From: Dugong dugon
Taxonomy: Eukaryota; Chordata; Mammalia; Sirenia; Dugongidae
DNA: 64,000 nucleotides
Assembly: GCA_030035585.1 (NCBI GenBank)
Contig: CM057481.1
Span: 7,341,128 to 7,405,127 of the forward strand
Direction of reading: 5' to 3'
The notes below the pieces were generated by a model, which ran no database searches, was not told the DNA's origin, and worked only from the letters and a program-made list of their open reading frames with translations. This document shows, in pieces, positions 54,417 to 64,000 of this stretch; the stretch's first letter is position 1; every line of letters begins with the position of its first letter. The position numbers and the translations under genes are program-made.

Positions 54417-54830
54417 TGTTGTTATGATGCTGGAAGCTATGCCGCCAATATTTAAATATCAGCGGAGTCACCCATAGTGGACAGGTTTCAGCGGAACTTC
54501 CAGAGTAAGACAGACTAGGAAGAAAGTCCTAGAGATCTTCTTCTGAAAAATTAGCAAGTGCAAACCCTATGGATCACAGAATATTGTCTGAGACTTCGAC
54601 CTACTTTGGACGTGTCATCAGGAGGGACCAATCCGTGGAGAAGGACATCACGTTTGGTAAAGTGGAGGGCCAGCAAAGGCAAGGGAAACCCTCAGTGAGA
54701 TGGACTGACACCCTGGCCGCAACAATGGACTCAAACATATCGATGATCATGAAGATGGTGTTTTGTTCTGTTATACATGGGGTCATCACAAGTTGGAGCC
54801 AACTCGACAGCAACTAACAACCATCATCCA
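54417..54830 (+). mobile_element. tRNA-Gly-type SINE body joined to RTE C-terminal/3' end
   Basis: 54417-54570 carries the body of the SINE seen at 50097-50431 ('atgatgctggaagctatgcc', 'cagactaggaagaaagtcct'). From about 54590 an RTE frame reads TYFGRVIRRDQSVEKDITF and GKVEGQQRQGKPSVRWTDTL. It ends with 'gttggagccaactcgacagc'. The tRNA head is missing. It shows the SINE and RTE sequences physically joined. Confidence 0.85.
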
Positions 54831-54949
54831 GCTGGAAGAGAATGCTCCCTCCACTGAATCCCCAGAGGATACAACATGTTCAACCTCTTGCTGCTTTCAA
54901 CATATCTGTATCTGCCCAGCTGTCACTCACTAGCTGTGTGCCCACCAAA

Positions 54950-55285
54950 CTAGGTGCTCTGCTTATTATCTTCCATGGCGAATGCCTATTTCACTGTTTG
55001 GATCCCAGCTAAGCTGTCCTCCACAGGAAGCTTTCCTTGATGCCATGACTGATTTACATCTCCCATTGAAGCTCTGATCCTGTCTTGTACCCCCTTCTCG
55101 TAACAACTTTCTCATTTCTAATTTCGCTGGCATTTAAGGATCATTGGATTATCAGTTTCTCTCACCGGATTGCGACCTCCAAGAAGCTGGGACTGTGGCT
55201 ATTTCTGCAGTTCATTAAATCTCTAGTCCCTAGCATAGTGTGTGGGATGTAATAGACTCAAAGCTTGTTGAATGAATGAATGGTT
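54950..55285 (+). mobile_element. L2 LINE 3' end
   Basis: 'ggaagctttccttgatgcca', 'tgcgacctccaagaagctgg', 'gactgtggctatttctgcag', tail 'ttgttgaatgaatgaatgg'. Confidence 0.88.
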
Positions 55286-55289
55286 AGAT

Positions 55290-56880
55290 TAAATGAGATG
55301 TTTGTACAACACCTGCCAAATATTGTCACAGAGTAAGCCCCTCCATAAATGGCAGTTGTGATCCTATTTACTGTTATTATTATTTATAGTGGAGACAGAC
55401 GCTGTCTCATGCTCAGGGGTTGCAAAGTCATGCCCACTGTTTAATTTTCTTCTACGTACTTCTCATTTTTTCCTTTTTCTTCCTTCGAGCTTTCCTTCCT
55501 GGCCTATAATGGCCCCAAGGTATGTAAAATAAGCTTTCCTGTATTTAAGATTTCATAAGAGATTGAGTCTAATAGCCTCATAGAAACCTAGGGAACTATT
55601 ACATACAGCAGGTTTCATCAGGTGCAAATGGAATAGATCCAGACCCACCTGGGTTAAGCTCCGAGGATAGATCATTTCTATTCCACGTAAAAGCTTAAGG
55701 CCTGAACCACAAACTAGCTTTCATCTCCCAGACTCTCATCTGGCTTTTTCCCCATGCAGCTGTATGTGGCTGAAGTGATTAAGACCAAGACGAATGTGCC
55801 AGAACTGCGCAGGGCAGCAAGGGCAGGGAGGGTACCCCACCAGAGCCTAGGTCTTCTTTTACAGAGACAGTCACATGTCATAGTCAATTGGATTGGGTGC
55901 TCAGAACTGGAAGCACAATTCAATTGCCTGTGAAAACAGCGCCCAACTGAGTTGTCCTGCTGGCCCCGAGGGGAGCCTCATCATTCCAGGAGGGGTGACC
56001 CTGGACCTTTCCTTTACTTTGTCTTCCTTGAGCAATCTGTTTGCTTTGGGAAACCTGCCATTTGAACTTGAGTAAATATCCAGCAAGTTCCACTTTGCCC
56101 TTGGAAGAGTTAACTTTGAATGCGTGCTCTTGGGTGGAATGGGCAGTACGTCTCTCATGGGCAGTAACAAGCTGTAGAGTTGGTCCATCCTGGGCCCACA
56201 GAGTCTCGATGGTGCTGGTACAACCCCTCCTCATTCACAATGACATCTACTAGGTGAACACCTGAGGCCCCAAAAGACGAGGGACACACTGCCATATAAA
56301 AGCCAGGCCCAAGAACCACCTGGCATGCGTACAGCTCAGATATAAGAGCCAACCACGACCAACTCCCGTACTCACTGGGGGGTCAGGGACTCTTCCCTTC
56401 CTCTCCATCTGGAAACAGCTGGAAGCCCAAGGACGTGGCACTCATGGCCAGAAAATCCAACAGTAAACCCTCTCCTGCTCTGTACCTGTGTTCAACGTGA
56501 GCAACAAGGACAGTCATGCCTTCCCCAAACACAAATGAGTCACACGCAGAAGCTTCCTGTGGATGGAAAAACTTGATCTGAGGCACAGGCTAATTGTTAT
56601 CCTTTTTTTTTTTTTTTTTTTTGACTTAGGACCCCCCTCCCTCCAACAGTTTTTAAACATAACTTCATGCCATAGCTCAATGTTGTTCTGGAGGTAAAGC
56701 TTGAGCTGCCTTGATTAAAAAGATAGAGTTCTTGGTCTCCTACCTCACTCCTCACCTCAGCCCCTGAGGCTCCTCCTCGAAACCTGAAGGGATCCTCACT
56801 GGCCAGTTTGCAAACCACTGCACTAAATTATCTCCTCAGGAATCTACATGTCTACACTGCCAAAGGATGCAAGAGCCTGG
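55290..56880. other. No gene recognised (1.6 kb)
   Basis: Short frames on both strands at 55893-56586, none with recognisable domains. A T-run at 56602-56622 starts a 220-bp stretch ending 'gtttgcaaaccactgcac', possibly an unidentified MER element. Confidence 0.45.
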
Positions 56881-57130
56881 TTTTGTTGTTGTTGTTTTAG
56901 AAGACTTAATTTTTCTGAAAGCAGTTTTAGGTTTACAGAGAAACTGGGGAGAAAGTACAGACTTCCACCTGCTCCCTCTCCCTCCAGCACACTGCTTTCC
57001 CATCATTAACATCTTGCATTCCGGTGATACCATTGCTACAACCGATAATAACATTAGTTATTGCTTTAACTAAAGCCCATAGTTTACATTAGGGTTCACT
57101 CTTTCTGTTGTACAGTCCTATGGGTTTTAA

Positions 57131-57335
57131 CAGGAGCCCTGGTGGTGCAGTGGTTAAAGCATTCAACTGCTAACAGAAAGGTTGGTGGTTCGAACCTACC
57201 AGCCGCTCCTTGGGAGAAAGATGTGGCAATCTGCTCCCATAAAGATTACAGCCCTAGAAACCCTACAGGGCAGTTCTACTCTGTCCTGTAGGGTCGCTAT
57301 AAGTTGGAATCAGCTCAGTGGCAATGGGATGGGTT
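57131..57335 (+). mobile_element. AfroSINE (long form), full length
   Basis: 'aggagccctggtggtgcagt', 'ggttggtggttcgaacctac' (intact B-box-like), 'ctcccataaagattacagcc', 'gtcctgtagggtcgctataa'. Confidence 0.97.
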
Positions 57336-57474
57336 TTAACAAATGCCTAATGCCATGTGTCTGCCACTATAGTATCATACAGAGTAAGTTCACTGCCCTA
57401 AAAAATGCCTGTGTTTCACCTATTCATTCGCCCCCCCTCTGTGTGAGCTACTGGTGACCTCTGATCCTTTTGCT

Positions 57475-57680
57475 ATGGCACAAGCGGTTTGCAATCAACA
57501 GATAACCTAAAGGTTGGCAGTTCATACCCACAAGCAGCTCCACAGAAGAAAGGCCTGGTGATCTGCTTCTGTAAAAATTACAGCCAAGCAAACCCTGGGG
57601 AGCAGTTGTACTCTGTAACACACGAGGTAGCCATGAATTGGAACTGACTAGATGACAACGGGTTTGGTGTTTTTTTTGCT
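57475..57680 (+). mobile_element. AfroSINE (long form), diverged
   Basis: 'ggttggcagttcatacccac', 'gaaaggcctggtgatctgct', 'gaattggaactgactagatg'. Confidence 0.92.
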
Positions 57681-57691
57681 TGTTTTATAGC

Positions 57692-57870
57692 TAAGTGGGC
57701 AGCTACTAACCAAAACTTGGCAGTTCAAACTCATCTAGAGTTCCTTAGAAGGAAGGGCTGGATATCTGCTTCCAAAGCGTCACAGACATGAAAATTCTAC
57801 GAAGTGCAGTCCTGCTCTGTAATACATGGGGTCGCCATGAGTTGGAACTGACTCAACATTTGCTGGTTAT
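57692..57870 (+). mobile_element. AfroSINE (long form), diverged
   Basis: 'cagctactaaccaaaacttg', 'ttctacgaagtgcagtcctg', 'gtcgccatgagttggaactg'. Confidence 0.92.
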
Positions 57871-58315
57871 GGTTGATTTTTTTCCCTTTTCCAGAATGTA
57901 TACAGTGGGACTCATACTGTATATAACTTTTTCAGACTGACTTCTTTCACTCAGCAATACGCATTTAAGTTTCCTCCCCGTATTTTTGTGTCTTAATAGC
58001 TCATTTCTTTTTATTGCTGAATAACCATTGTATGGATGTACCACAGTTGAACCATTCACCAATTGAAGGACATCTGGGTTGCTTCCAATTTGGGGCAATT
58101 CTGAATAAAGCTTCTATAAACACTTGCGTGCAGGTTTTTATATGGACATGTGTTTTCAGTTCACTTGGGTAAATACCTAGGAGCACAACTGTAAGGGAAG
58201 CCTATGTTTAGCTTCGTAAGAAACTTCCAGACTATTGCCCAAAGTGGCTGTACCATTTGCCCTTCCCACCAGCACTGCAGGGGAGTTTCTGTTGCTCCAC
58301 ATCCTCATCTGCATT

Positions 58316-59684
58316 TGGTGTTGAGAACCCGGTGTTGCTCTTAAAGGAGCCCGGTCTTCATCAGGTCTATCTGCTCGGCTTGCTGCTGAATCAGGGCTCT
58401 TGATGCATCAAGTCCAGGGTCACGGCCAGTTGCTGCACCTGCTTAAGCAAGCTGGGCCCTGTTCCAGGGTGCCTGGAAGGGGGCTGGGGACTGAAATCCC
58501 GCCTCTCCTCTGCTCCCTAAGCCATGTACCTTGGCACAGGACTTCCTGCAACTAGAGGCAGAGACCGTTTTCTTAATTTGCACAAAAGCACAGGAGAAGA
58601 GCTCCAGATGATACTCTGGAACGTTTGGCGTTTTCAGGAAGATCCCTCCTTGATTAAGAATGAGAAGCCTCAAACACAGCAATAAGAAGGCAGGAGAAAT
58701 GGACAGAAAAAGCATTAAATGGGGAACCAAAGTCAGAGTTTGGGGACAAGAGCCAAGTCTTGAAGGCAGCTGTGCGGGTGGGTGGCCCAGCTCTGCTCGC
58801 CCAGCTGACCTGTCTCCCCCACCACGCGCTCCACAACAGTGCTGCTCGCTCACAAGGCAGAGCAGGTCCCCCGACTCCACTTAGGGAAATTAAGAGGCAG
58901 GGATGAAAAAAACGATTCTCAGTGTTTGAATTATTCTTTAATTATGCTCCATGTCATTACCTCAGTGAGGACTCGTCCAGGGCTCACTGTGCCATTGGGG
59001 GAAAGTTAGCAGGGAAATTAAAGGATTTTTTTCCCGACTCTCTTTGCAGCCACAGTCCAGGTCTGCAAAGCTTTCTTAATCAGTCCAATTGGGCATGAAA
59101 AGACAGGAGAATGTCCTTCCCTCCAAAGCCCATTTGAGTGGAGGCAGGAAGAGAAAGGGGACTTTGAAAGTGATAATTAAAAGAAAAATTCAATCCAAGC
59201 CTTTCAAGTTCTCCTGGGCTCCAGGTTTCTTCTTCTTTCCTCCAGCATCTGCTGCTTCTCCCTGAGGCTGGATGAGAACGCCTACCAGCGAGCTGCTTTT
59301 ATGCTGTGCAGCAGCCGAGGCCGCTGACTTAGCCTGGCAGGTAGGCTGTTTCCTTGCAGATGGTCTATGTAAGCACCTCAGGGGCAAGGAAAAATAGCCC
59401 CCCGGGTAGGACCTGAGAGAATAGAGGGCAGCATCTTCTGAAGATTAACCCTAGATTTCAAAACGGAAGGGTCTTAGAATTTGTCTCACCTATCACTCAT
59501 AATTCTATCAAGTCTTTGAGACTTCCCATCCGATCACTGCTGGGAGAGGGAGAGAGAGAGCAAGCAGGCTCATGACCTCTCCAGGTAGGCGAAGGCTCCT
59601 GCTTTCCGTAGCAAGCACTTTTATTTATTCATTTTCCAACAACCCAGTCATTAAACAATTACTTCATAAGTAAATTTGAATCCC
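58316..59684. other. No gene recognised (1.4 kb)
   Basis: A frame at 58443-58880 (minus) is 145 codons without domains or support. 58910-59200 is repeat-free. A short (GA)n sits at 59547-59560. Confidence 0.45.
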
Positions 59685-59845
59685 AGCTCGGCCACTTGCT
59701 AGCTGTGTGATCATGAGTAAGTCGGTTGACTTCTTTGAACCTCATTTTCTTCATCTGTAATATGGGGATAATAATAATAGTACTTACTTCTCCGGGTTAT
59801 TATGAAGTGAGATAACGTAATTTAAGATCTTGATGTAGGATTTTA
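59685..59845 (+). mobile_element. MIR SINE
   Basis: 'gaatcccagctcggccactt', 'gctagctgtgtgatcatgag', 'cattttcttcatctgtaata', 'tgaagtgagataacgtaatt'. Confidence 0.93.
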
Positions 59846-59904
59846 TGACGTATTAAACATGTCATATATGGCATGTAACATTGACCTTTTAACCATATAG
59901 GGAA

Positions 59905-60010
59905 TAGACTAAGCTGCCTATTAGACTATAAGCTCTGTAGAGTGTTCAATTCTGTATATCCAGAAAGGCTCTCACATAGCAGGCCTCTAATAAACATTTT
60001 TCGAGAATAA
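59905..60010 (+). mobile_element. L2 LINE 3' end
   Basis: 'agactataagctctgtagag', 'aggctctcacatagcaggcc', 'tctaataaacatttttcgag'. Confidence 0.65.
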
Positions 60011-61035
60011 ACAAATACCGGAGAAGCAGTCGAGTGTGGTAAATGCAGTCACAGAGGGAAGCCCACAGTGTTATGGGGACAGAAGGAACTCTCCTTCTAA
60101 GAACTGTACCTAATTTAGAGCAAAATGAAGCCATCAGCTCTGTGCATGGGGTCTGGGGCACCCCAAGCAGCAGGTCCAAGGCGTCTCAGAATATTCTGTA
60201 AAGTCATTCCTCAGAGGACACAGTTTTCCTCCTTCCCACTTTCTTGTCCACGTCCATCACTCCTCCCCCACTCCAAGGAGAGCAGTGTCTTTGTAACTGT
60301 TTGACCCAGAACTACACAAACTATTCACACTGTGGCCAGCAGCGCTGACTCCAGTAGACTCATTGGCTGCTACCAATGAAGCCAGCATCCTCACAGTTTT
60401 CTCAGCATGAACCCTGTTCTGTGAGTCCGCACGTGACTTCCTTCCTCTCATATGCTTGGCTTATGTGTAACCGGCAACGCACACATTCGAATTCAATTGA
60501 ATTGGCTTCACATTATTGGGTGGTGTTGGTGACCAGTGGCATGCTAGAGCTCCCCTGGCATTTCATAAAACCAGGGTTGGGAGGGCTGACAGGTGGGCAT
60601 CAAAGCTGGGAAATCAAAGCATCATTTCTTCCTGAGCTGAGAGATACGCACCCAGGCCACCACATTTTGGTTTAGGTGTGTATCTGGGGGCATCACCACA
60701 TAGTCCAGGGCTGCACGCTTCAGAGAGGCCTTTGTCCACATGTGGGTCAGATACCACCCATGTCAGAAGACATGACTGTAGGTGGGGCTCAAATGACCAT
60801 TCTAAAATGGCCAGTTAGGCATTTCTTCACACGTATACAAGATGAACCGTAATCAGCATATGAAGCCCATATTGCATGGATATTATGGCTATTTACTCAA
60901 TTCAAATCACAGTTTAAAATGAGCCAGCTTAAAGAGAGAATTAAGTAAACGGAGACACAGTTGTTGTGCAGATACAGCAACATTCCAAGGTTGGTTTGGG
61001 AGGCATAAGAAAGGCAGACACATCACTATCCCCAG
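60011..61035. other. No gene recognised
   Basis: About 1 kb unassigned. No repeats recognised and no convincing frames. Confidence 0.45.
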
Positions 61036-61168
61036 GACCCAGGAGACTTGATCCCAGTGACTGAGAGGGTGCCAAGCCTCAGGCTCCTCATCTGTGAAAT
61101 GGGGGTTGATACTACCCACTCAGCCACCACCATATGAATTACTTTCGACAAGACAGTGAATAGTAACA
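61036..61168 (+). mobile_element. MIR SINE fragment
   Basis: 'gcctcaggctcctcatctgt', 'gaaatgggggttgatactac'. It leads into a 50-bp duplication. Confidence 0.65.
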
Positions 61169-61268
61169 ACAGTGCCTGCCAGTTACTAATTGGCACCACT
61201 AAATCGTAGCACGGCGTTACAGTGCCTGCCAGTTACTGATTAGCATCACTAAATCGTAGCACGGCGTT
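61169..61268. repeat. 50-bp tandem duplication
   Basis: Two 50-bp copies (61169-61218 and 61219-61268), first 20 bases 'acagtgcctgccagttacta' (g at base 19 in copy 2), with three differences in total. Both end 'aatcgtagcacggcgtt'. Confidence 0.97.
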
Positions 61269-61274
61269 AGATCC

Positions 61275-61440
61275 CTCAAATACTTTATTTTATGCAAATC
61301 CTCACAGCAGTCTTATGTAGTGGGTGCTAATAATCTCCATGGTTTACAGACTGGCAAACTGAGGCTCAGGAAGAGATGAGGCTACTTGCCCAAGGTCATG
61401 GAGATAACAAGCAGAGCCAGAATTTAAGCCAAGGTGACTT
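61275..61440 (-). mobile_element. MIR SINE
   Basis: 'cagactggcaaactgaggct', 'gctacttgcccaaggtcatg', 'aagcagagccagaatttaag'. Confidence 0.9.
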
Positions 61441-61534
61441 AGACTTCAAAATCCTTGCTTTTCATCATCCCCCCTGTGGTGTGTGTGAGCACGAGCCCTG
61501 CAACTGCAAAGTCTGAGGAAACAATTGGACAGCA

Positions 61535-61645
61535 CCGAAAACACAGAATGTAGGCTCCATGAACGTGAGGACTTGTCTTCTTTTTGTAACCCCAGAGCCT
61601 GGGACAGTCCCTGATACACTGTGGGGGCTCACTCAATAACTGTGT
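61535..61645 (+). mobile_element. L2 LINE 3' end
   Basis: 'gtaggctccatgaacgtgag', 'gtaaccccagagcctgggac', 'gggggctcactcaataactg'. Confidence 0.78.
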
Positions 61646-61660
61646 GCGTCTGTGTGTGTG

Positions 61661-61760
61661 TTGGGGAGAGGGAGGAAGACAGGGAGAGTAAGAGGCAGAG
61701 GAGAAGGAGGAGGAGAAAGAGGAAGAAGTGGAGGAGGAGGAGGAAGGATGAATGAATGAA
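61661..61760 (+). repeat. Polypurine (GGA)n tract
   Basis: About 100 bp almost entirely A/G ('ggaggaggagaaagaggaag'), capable in principle of triplex formation. The minus-strand frame across it is low-complexity Leu/Ser and not a gene. Confidence 0.95.
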
Positions 61761-62214
61761 GGGGGCCTTTGGGAAGATGGAAGTTAGTGTATTTTGGTTA
61801 TAAAAGCAAAAGGCCAGGAGGGCAAGACTCACTGTTTGGAGCACTGAGAGGCCAGGAGAGGAGTGAGGCAGCTGCCAGCACTGTGGGCATGGACCGGAGA
61901 GCCTGGTGTGACCACTGACATGGGAGCATTTTGGGTTCCGGGGAAGCAGAGGAGCCACCAGAGTGTCCCATGGAGGAAAGAGGAAGGGACACAGAGAACA
62001 GTAAACGTTCACTAATAGGAGATCTCCAGACGATGTCAGTAATAGTGGCTATTTGGCAGACTGTCTTTGAAAACTATTTTGACACCGGTATAATATATAA
62101 TAATATATACTTCAATACATGTATGCTTACCCTCAAGTTTCAGAGAATTAAAGGTTTGGAGGATAATTGAAAGATAATATTGTTCTAAGCAAGAACCAAA
62201 ATCTTAAATCATAA
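61761..62214. other. No feature recognised
   Basis: Unassigned spacer, A+T-rich in its second half. Confidence 0.4.
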
Positions 62215-62700
62215 AATAGAGACACTTAACTTCATAAAAATTACAGATTTCCATATGGGAAAATGGAGCCTTGATGGCGCAGTTAAAGCACTCGGCTGCT
62301 AACTGAAAGGTCAGTGGGTAGAACCCACCAGCCACTCCACAGGAGAAAGATGTGGCTGTCTGCTTCCATAAAGATTACAGCTTTGGAAACCCTATGGGGC
62401 AGTTCTACTCTGCCATGCAGGGTCACTGTGAGTCAGAATCGACTAGACAGCAACGGTTTTTTGTTGGTTTGTTTTGTTTAAATACAAAAAAATATACCAT
62501 AAAGTTAAAAAAAAAAAAACAACAGATTGAAAAAAATTATGTAAAGTATCTGAAATACAAAGGAAAGAATTAATATCTACAGTATTCATAGTGCTCCTAT
62601 GAGTCAATAAGGAATAGACAAATGACCTACTAGGAAAATGTGAAAAGAGCATGAACAGATACTTCACAGAAAAAAAAAAAAAAAAAGAAGTCCGATAAAT
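62215..62700 (+). mobile_element. L1M ORF2 fragment, split by AfroSINE
   Basis: 'cacttaacttcataaaaatt' before and 'gctcctatgagtcaataagg', 'gagcatgaacagatacttca' after the SINE follow the L1M ORF2 order. Heavily decayed. Confidence 0.6.
62265..62465 (+). mobile_element. AfroSINE (long form), full length
   Basis: 'tggagccttgatggcgcagt', 'ctcggctgctaactgaaagg', 'cataaagattacagctttgg', 'gagtcagaatcgactagaca'. Confidence 0.96.
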
Positions 62701-63047
62701 ATTTGAACAGATTTCAAGCTCTCCAGAAGCTGGGGAATTTAAATGAGTATATTACCAAATTAGGCGTGTTCTGCAAATGCTGTAGCTTGTTTAAGGTATC
62801 TTCTTTAGTTTTTGTTCAGAGGTGACTTCGTTGGTAGTTAATTCACCCTGAAGTTGAGTGTTTTACCTCTATCACGTAATTATCTCATTTTAGGTTTATC
62901 TCCGTCTACGAAACAGATTTATTCCTAAAAGGTCACAGTGTAACTTTGTAACTTAAAATTTATTTTAAATGCTCTAAAAGATCACTTGATTCAGAAGGAT
63001 CTTGTGATTAACAATTTTTTTAATGGAATCAAGGCTACTAAATTTAC
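62701..63047. other. No feature recognised
   Basis: A+T-rich unassigned sequence between L1M and a DNA transposon. Confidence 0.4.
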
Positions 63048-63340
63048 ACTGTCCAATATGGCAGCCACTAGACACGTGTGGCTATTGAGAACTTGAAATG
63101 TGGCTTGCCCAAACTGAGATGTGATTTAACTACGAATTACATACCAGAATGTTTGTAAAAATCTCACTGATACTTTTTAATATTAAATGTTGAATGATGA
63201 TATTTTGGATATTCTAAGTTAAATAAAATATACTATTAAATAAATATCCTTTTTTTAACTTTTTTTAGTGCTGCTAAATTTAAAATTTAAAATTATGTAT
63301 GTGGTTTGAATTTGTGGCTTGTATCGTATTTGGACAGCAG
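63048..63340 (+). mobile_element. hAT-Charlie-like non-autonomous transposon
   Basis: Left end 'cactgtccaatatggcagcc' and right end 'tatttggacagcag' are imperfect inverted repeats (ctgtccaaata when flipped). The subterminal 'cactagacacgtgtggctat' is typical of a common MER1-type repeat. The middle is A+T-rich and decayed. Confidence 0.75.
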
Positions 63341-64000
63341 TAATCTAAATAATTAGTTTTATAACGTTGGGTTTTTTTCTAAGCCAGTTTTCTTAAGTAG
63401 AAACCCATTTACTCTCAGAACACAGCCATGACTTAGAATTGTGGGTAAAAATTGGACTTTTAAAGGGACTATTTAACATTTGATCAATTGAGTATTATTT
63501 AAGATATTCAAGATACAGTGCCCTATGGATTGACTCTTAACCCCAAGGAGTTCACAGTCAAGAAGATGGATTAGGGCTATGGTGCATATGATTAATTAAA
63601 ATTGCCAGCCTTCTCTACTGTCCCCAAACCTCAAAAGGAACAGAATAGTTCAAATGTCTACAAACCCATCGTAGGTAGAAGAATTTCAAAGCTTCAGGTT
63701 CAGACCACTTGTGTGTTATGTGAGATCTAGAATGTATTCAGGATTGCTGTGTAATTAAAAAAATAATAATAATAACGAAGTCTCTCAATATGCATTTAAA
63801 ATTGTATCTCATGACCTTTGTTCAGGAGAAGGAGAACTTACCTTCTTTCACTGCCATGTGACTCGTACAGGGTCAAGGGGCCGATGGACACAATGACCTC
63901 TGACTTCACCAAGTCCATACCAAAGAGTGAATGCAATTAAACGCGATTCAAGTGTGCATTGATGAAGGGCTATGGCGCATTCGTGTGACCTTCCAAAGAC
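63341..64000. other. No gene recognised to window end
   Basis: Unassigned, A+T-rich until about 63820, then slightly G+C-richer. No repeat body, RNA gene or coding frame is supported. Confidence 0.45.

Larger units (their letters stand above)
56880..58315 (-). mobile_element. L1M 3' fragment split by three AfroSINEs
   Basis: Pieces: 56880-57130 ('tacagagaaactggggagaa', 'catagtttacattagggttc'), 57336-57474 ('agtatcatacagagtaagtt'), 57871-58315 ('gactcatactgtatataact', 'cattgtatggatgtaccaca', 'ggcaattctgaataaagctt', 'cattcccacc'-like 'ttcccaccagcactgcaggg'). All are colinear antisense L1M. Confidence 0.85.

Noticed and set aside
58443..58880. 145-codon minus-strand frame
   Set aside because: No recognisable motif or exon structure, and the plus strand is partly open over the same bases.
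61629..62012. 127-codon Leu/Ser-rich minus-strand frame
   Set aside because: Crosses the polypurine (GGA)n tract; low complexity.
1..64000. CRISPR array, prokaryotic operon or plasmid-type system
   Set aside because: The content is plainly mammalian: SINEs, LINEs, LTRs and poly-A tails, with no dense gene packing. The only regular arrays are minisatellites without unique spacers.

Overview
The window is nuclear DNA of a placental mammal, almost certainly an afrotherian and most likely an elephant or close relative. The evidence is about 30 copies of one tRNA-derived SINE with the AfroSINE signature (a 'ctggtggtgcagtggtta' head, a 'ggcagttctactctgtc' body and a 'gagtcggaatcgactc' tail). It also holds partner RTE (BovB-like) LINE fragments, old mammalian MIR, L2, MLT1, MER5 and MER20 copies, and CpG-poor A+T-rich spacers. 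The species is inferred; the SINE family is directly visible.

No protein-coding gene, rRNA, functional tRNA or CRISPR array can be supported. All long open frames fall in retrotransposon remnants, in a minisatellite or in unstructured sequence. The window reads as an intergenic stretch or a very large intron.

Layout. 1-3160: a reverse-strand L1 with ORF2 start, long inter-ORF spacer, decayed ORF1, and a GC-rich, tandemly repeated 5' UTR ending at a YY1-type site. 3.2-10.1 kb: an LTR with exact target-site duplications (TSDs), a MER5A inserted in a MIR, and two L1 insertions (6330-8190 minus, 8840-10090 plus) with multi-block, poly-A-punctuated 3' UTRs. 10.9-20.2 kb: MaLR-type LTRs, L2, AfroSINEs and an RTE tail. 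21.9-23.2 kb: an L1M carrying two SINEs, with a roughly 165-bp inverted repeat of unidentified sequence. 23.5-24.3 kb: a repeat-free segment. 27.2-27.7 kb: a pogo/Tigger transposase remnant. 30.0-30.5 kb: a 43/44-bp minisatellite. 31.5-32.0 kb: a repeat-free, CpG-retaining segment that looks constrained. 32.0-34.1 kb: an LTR, then an old repeat split by an RTE copy that is itself split by AfroSINE sequence. 35-58 kb: a dense mosaic of L1M, MLT1, MIR, L2 and AfroSINE with instructive nests (L1M > AfroSINE > LTR at 43.5-45.7 kb; three AfroSINEs in one L1M at 56.9-58.3 kb). 58-64 kb: mostly unassigned sequence with scattered MIR, L2, L1M and a hAT-like element.

The elements are linked mechanistically. 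AfroSINE and a second, tRNA-Gly-headed SINE both end in sequence matching the RTE 3' end, consistent with RTE mobilising both. The most unusual items are the modular L1 3' UTRs, the inverted repeat around 22-23 kb, the tRNA-Gly/RTE composite SINE, the minisatellite open in three frames, and the CpG-rich unique island at 31.5-32.0 kb. Repeat family names are by recognition only; alignments were done by eye and no search was run.
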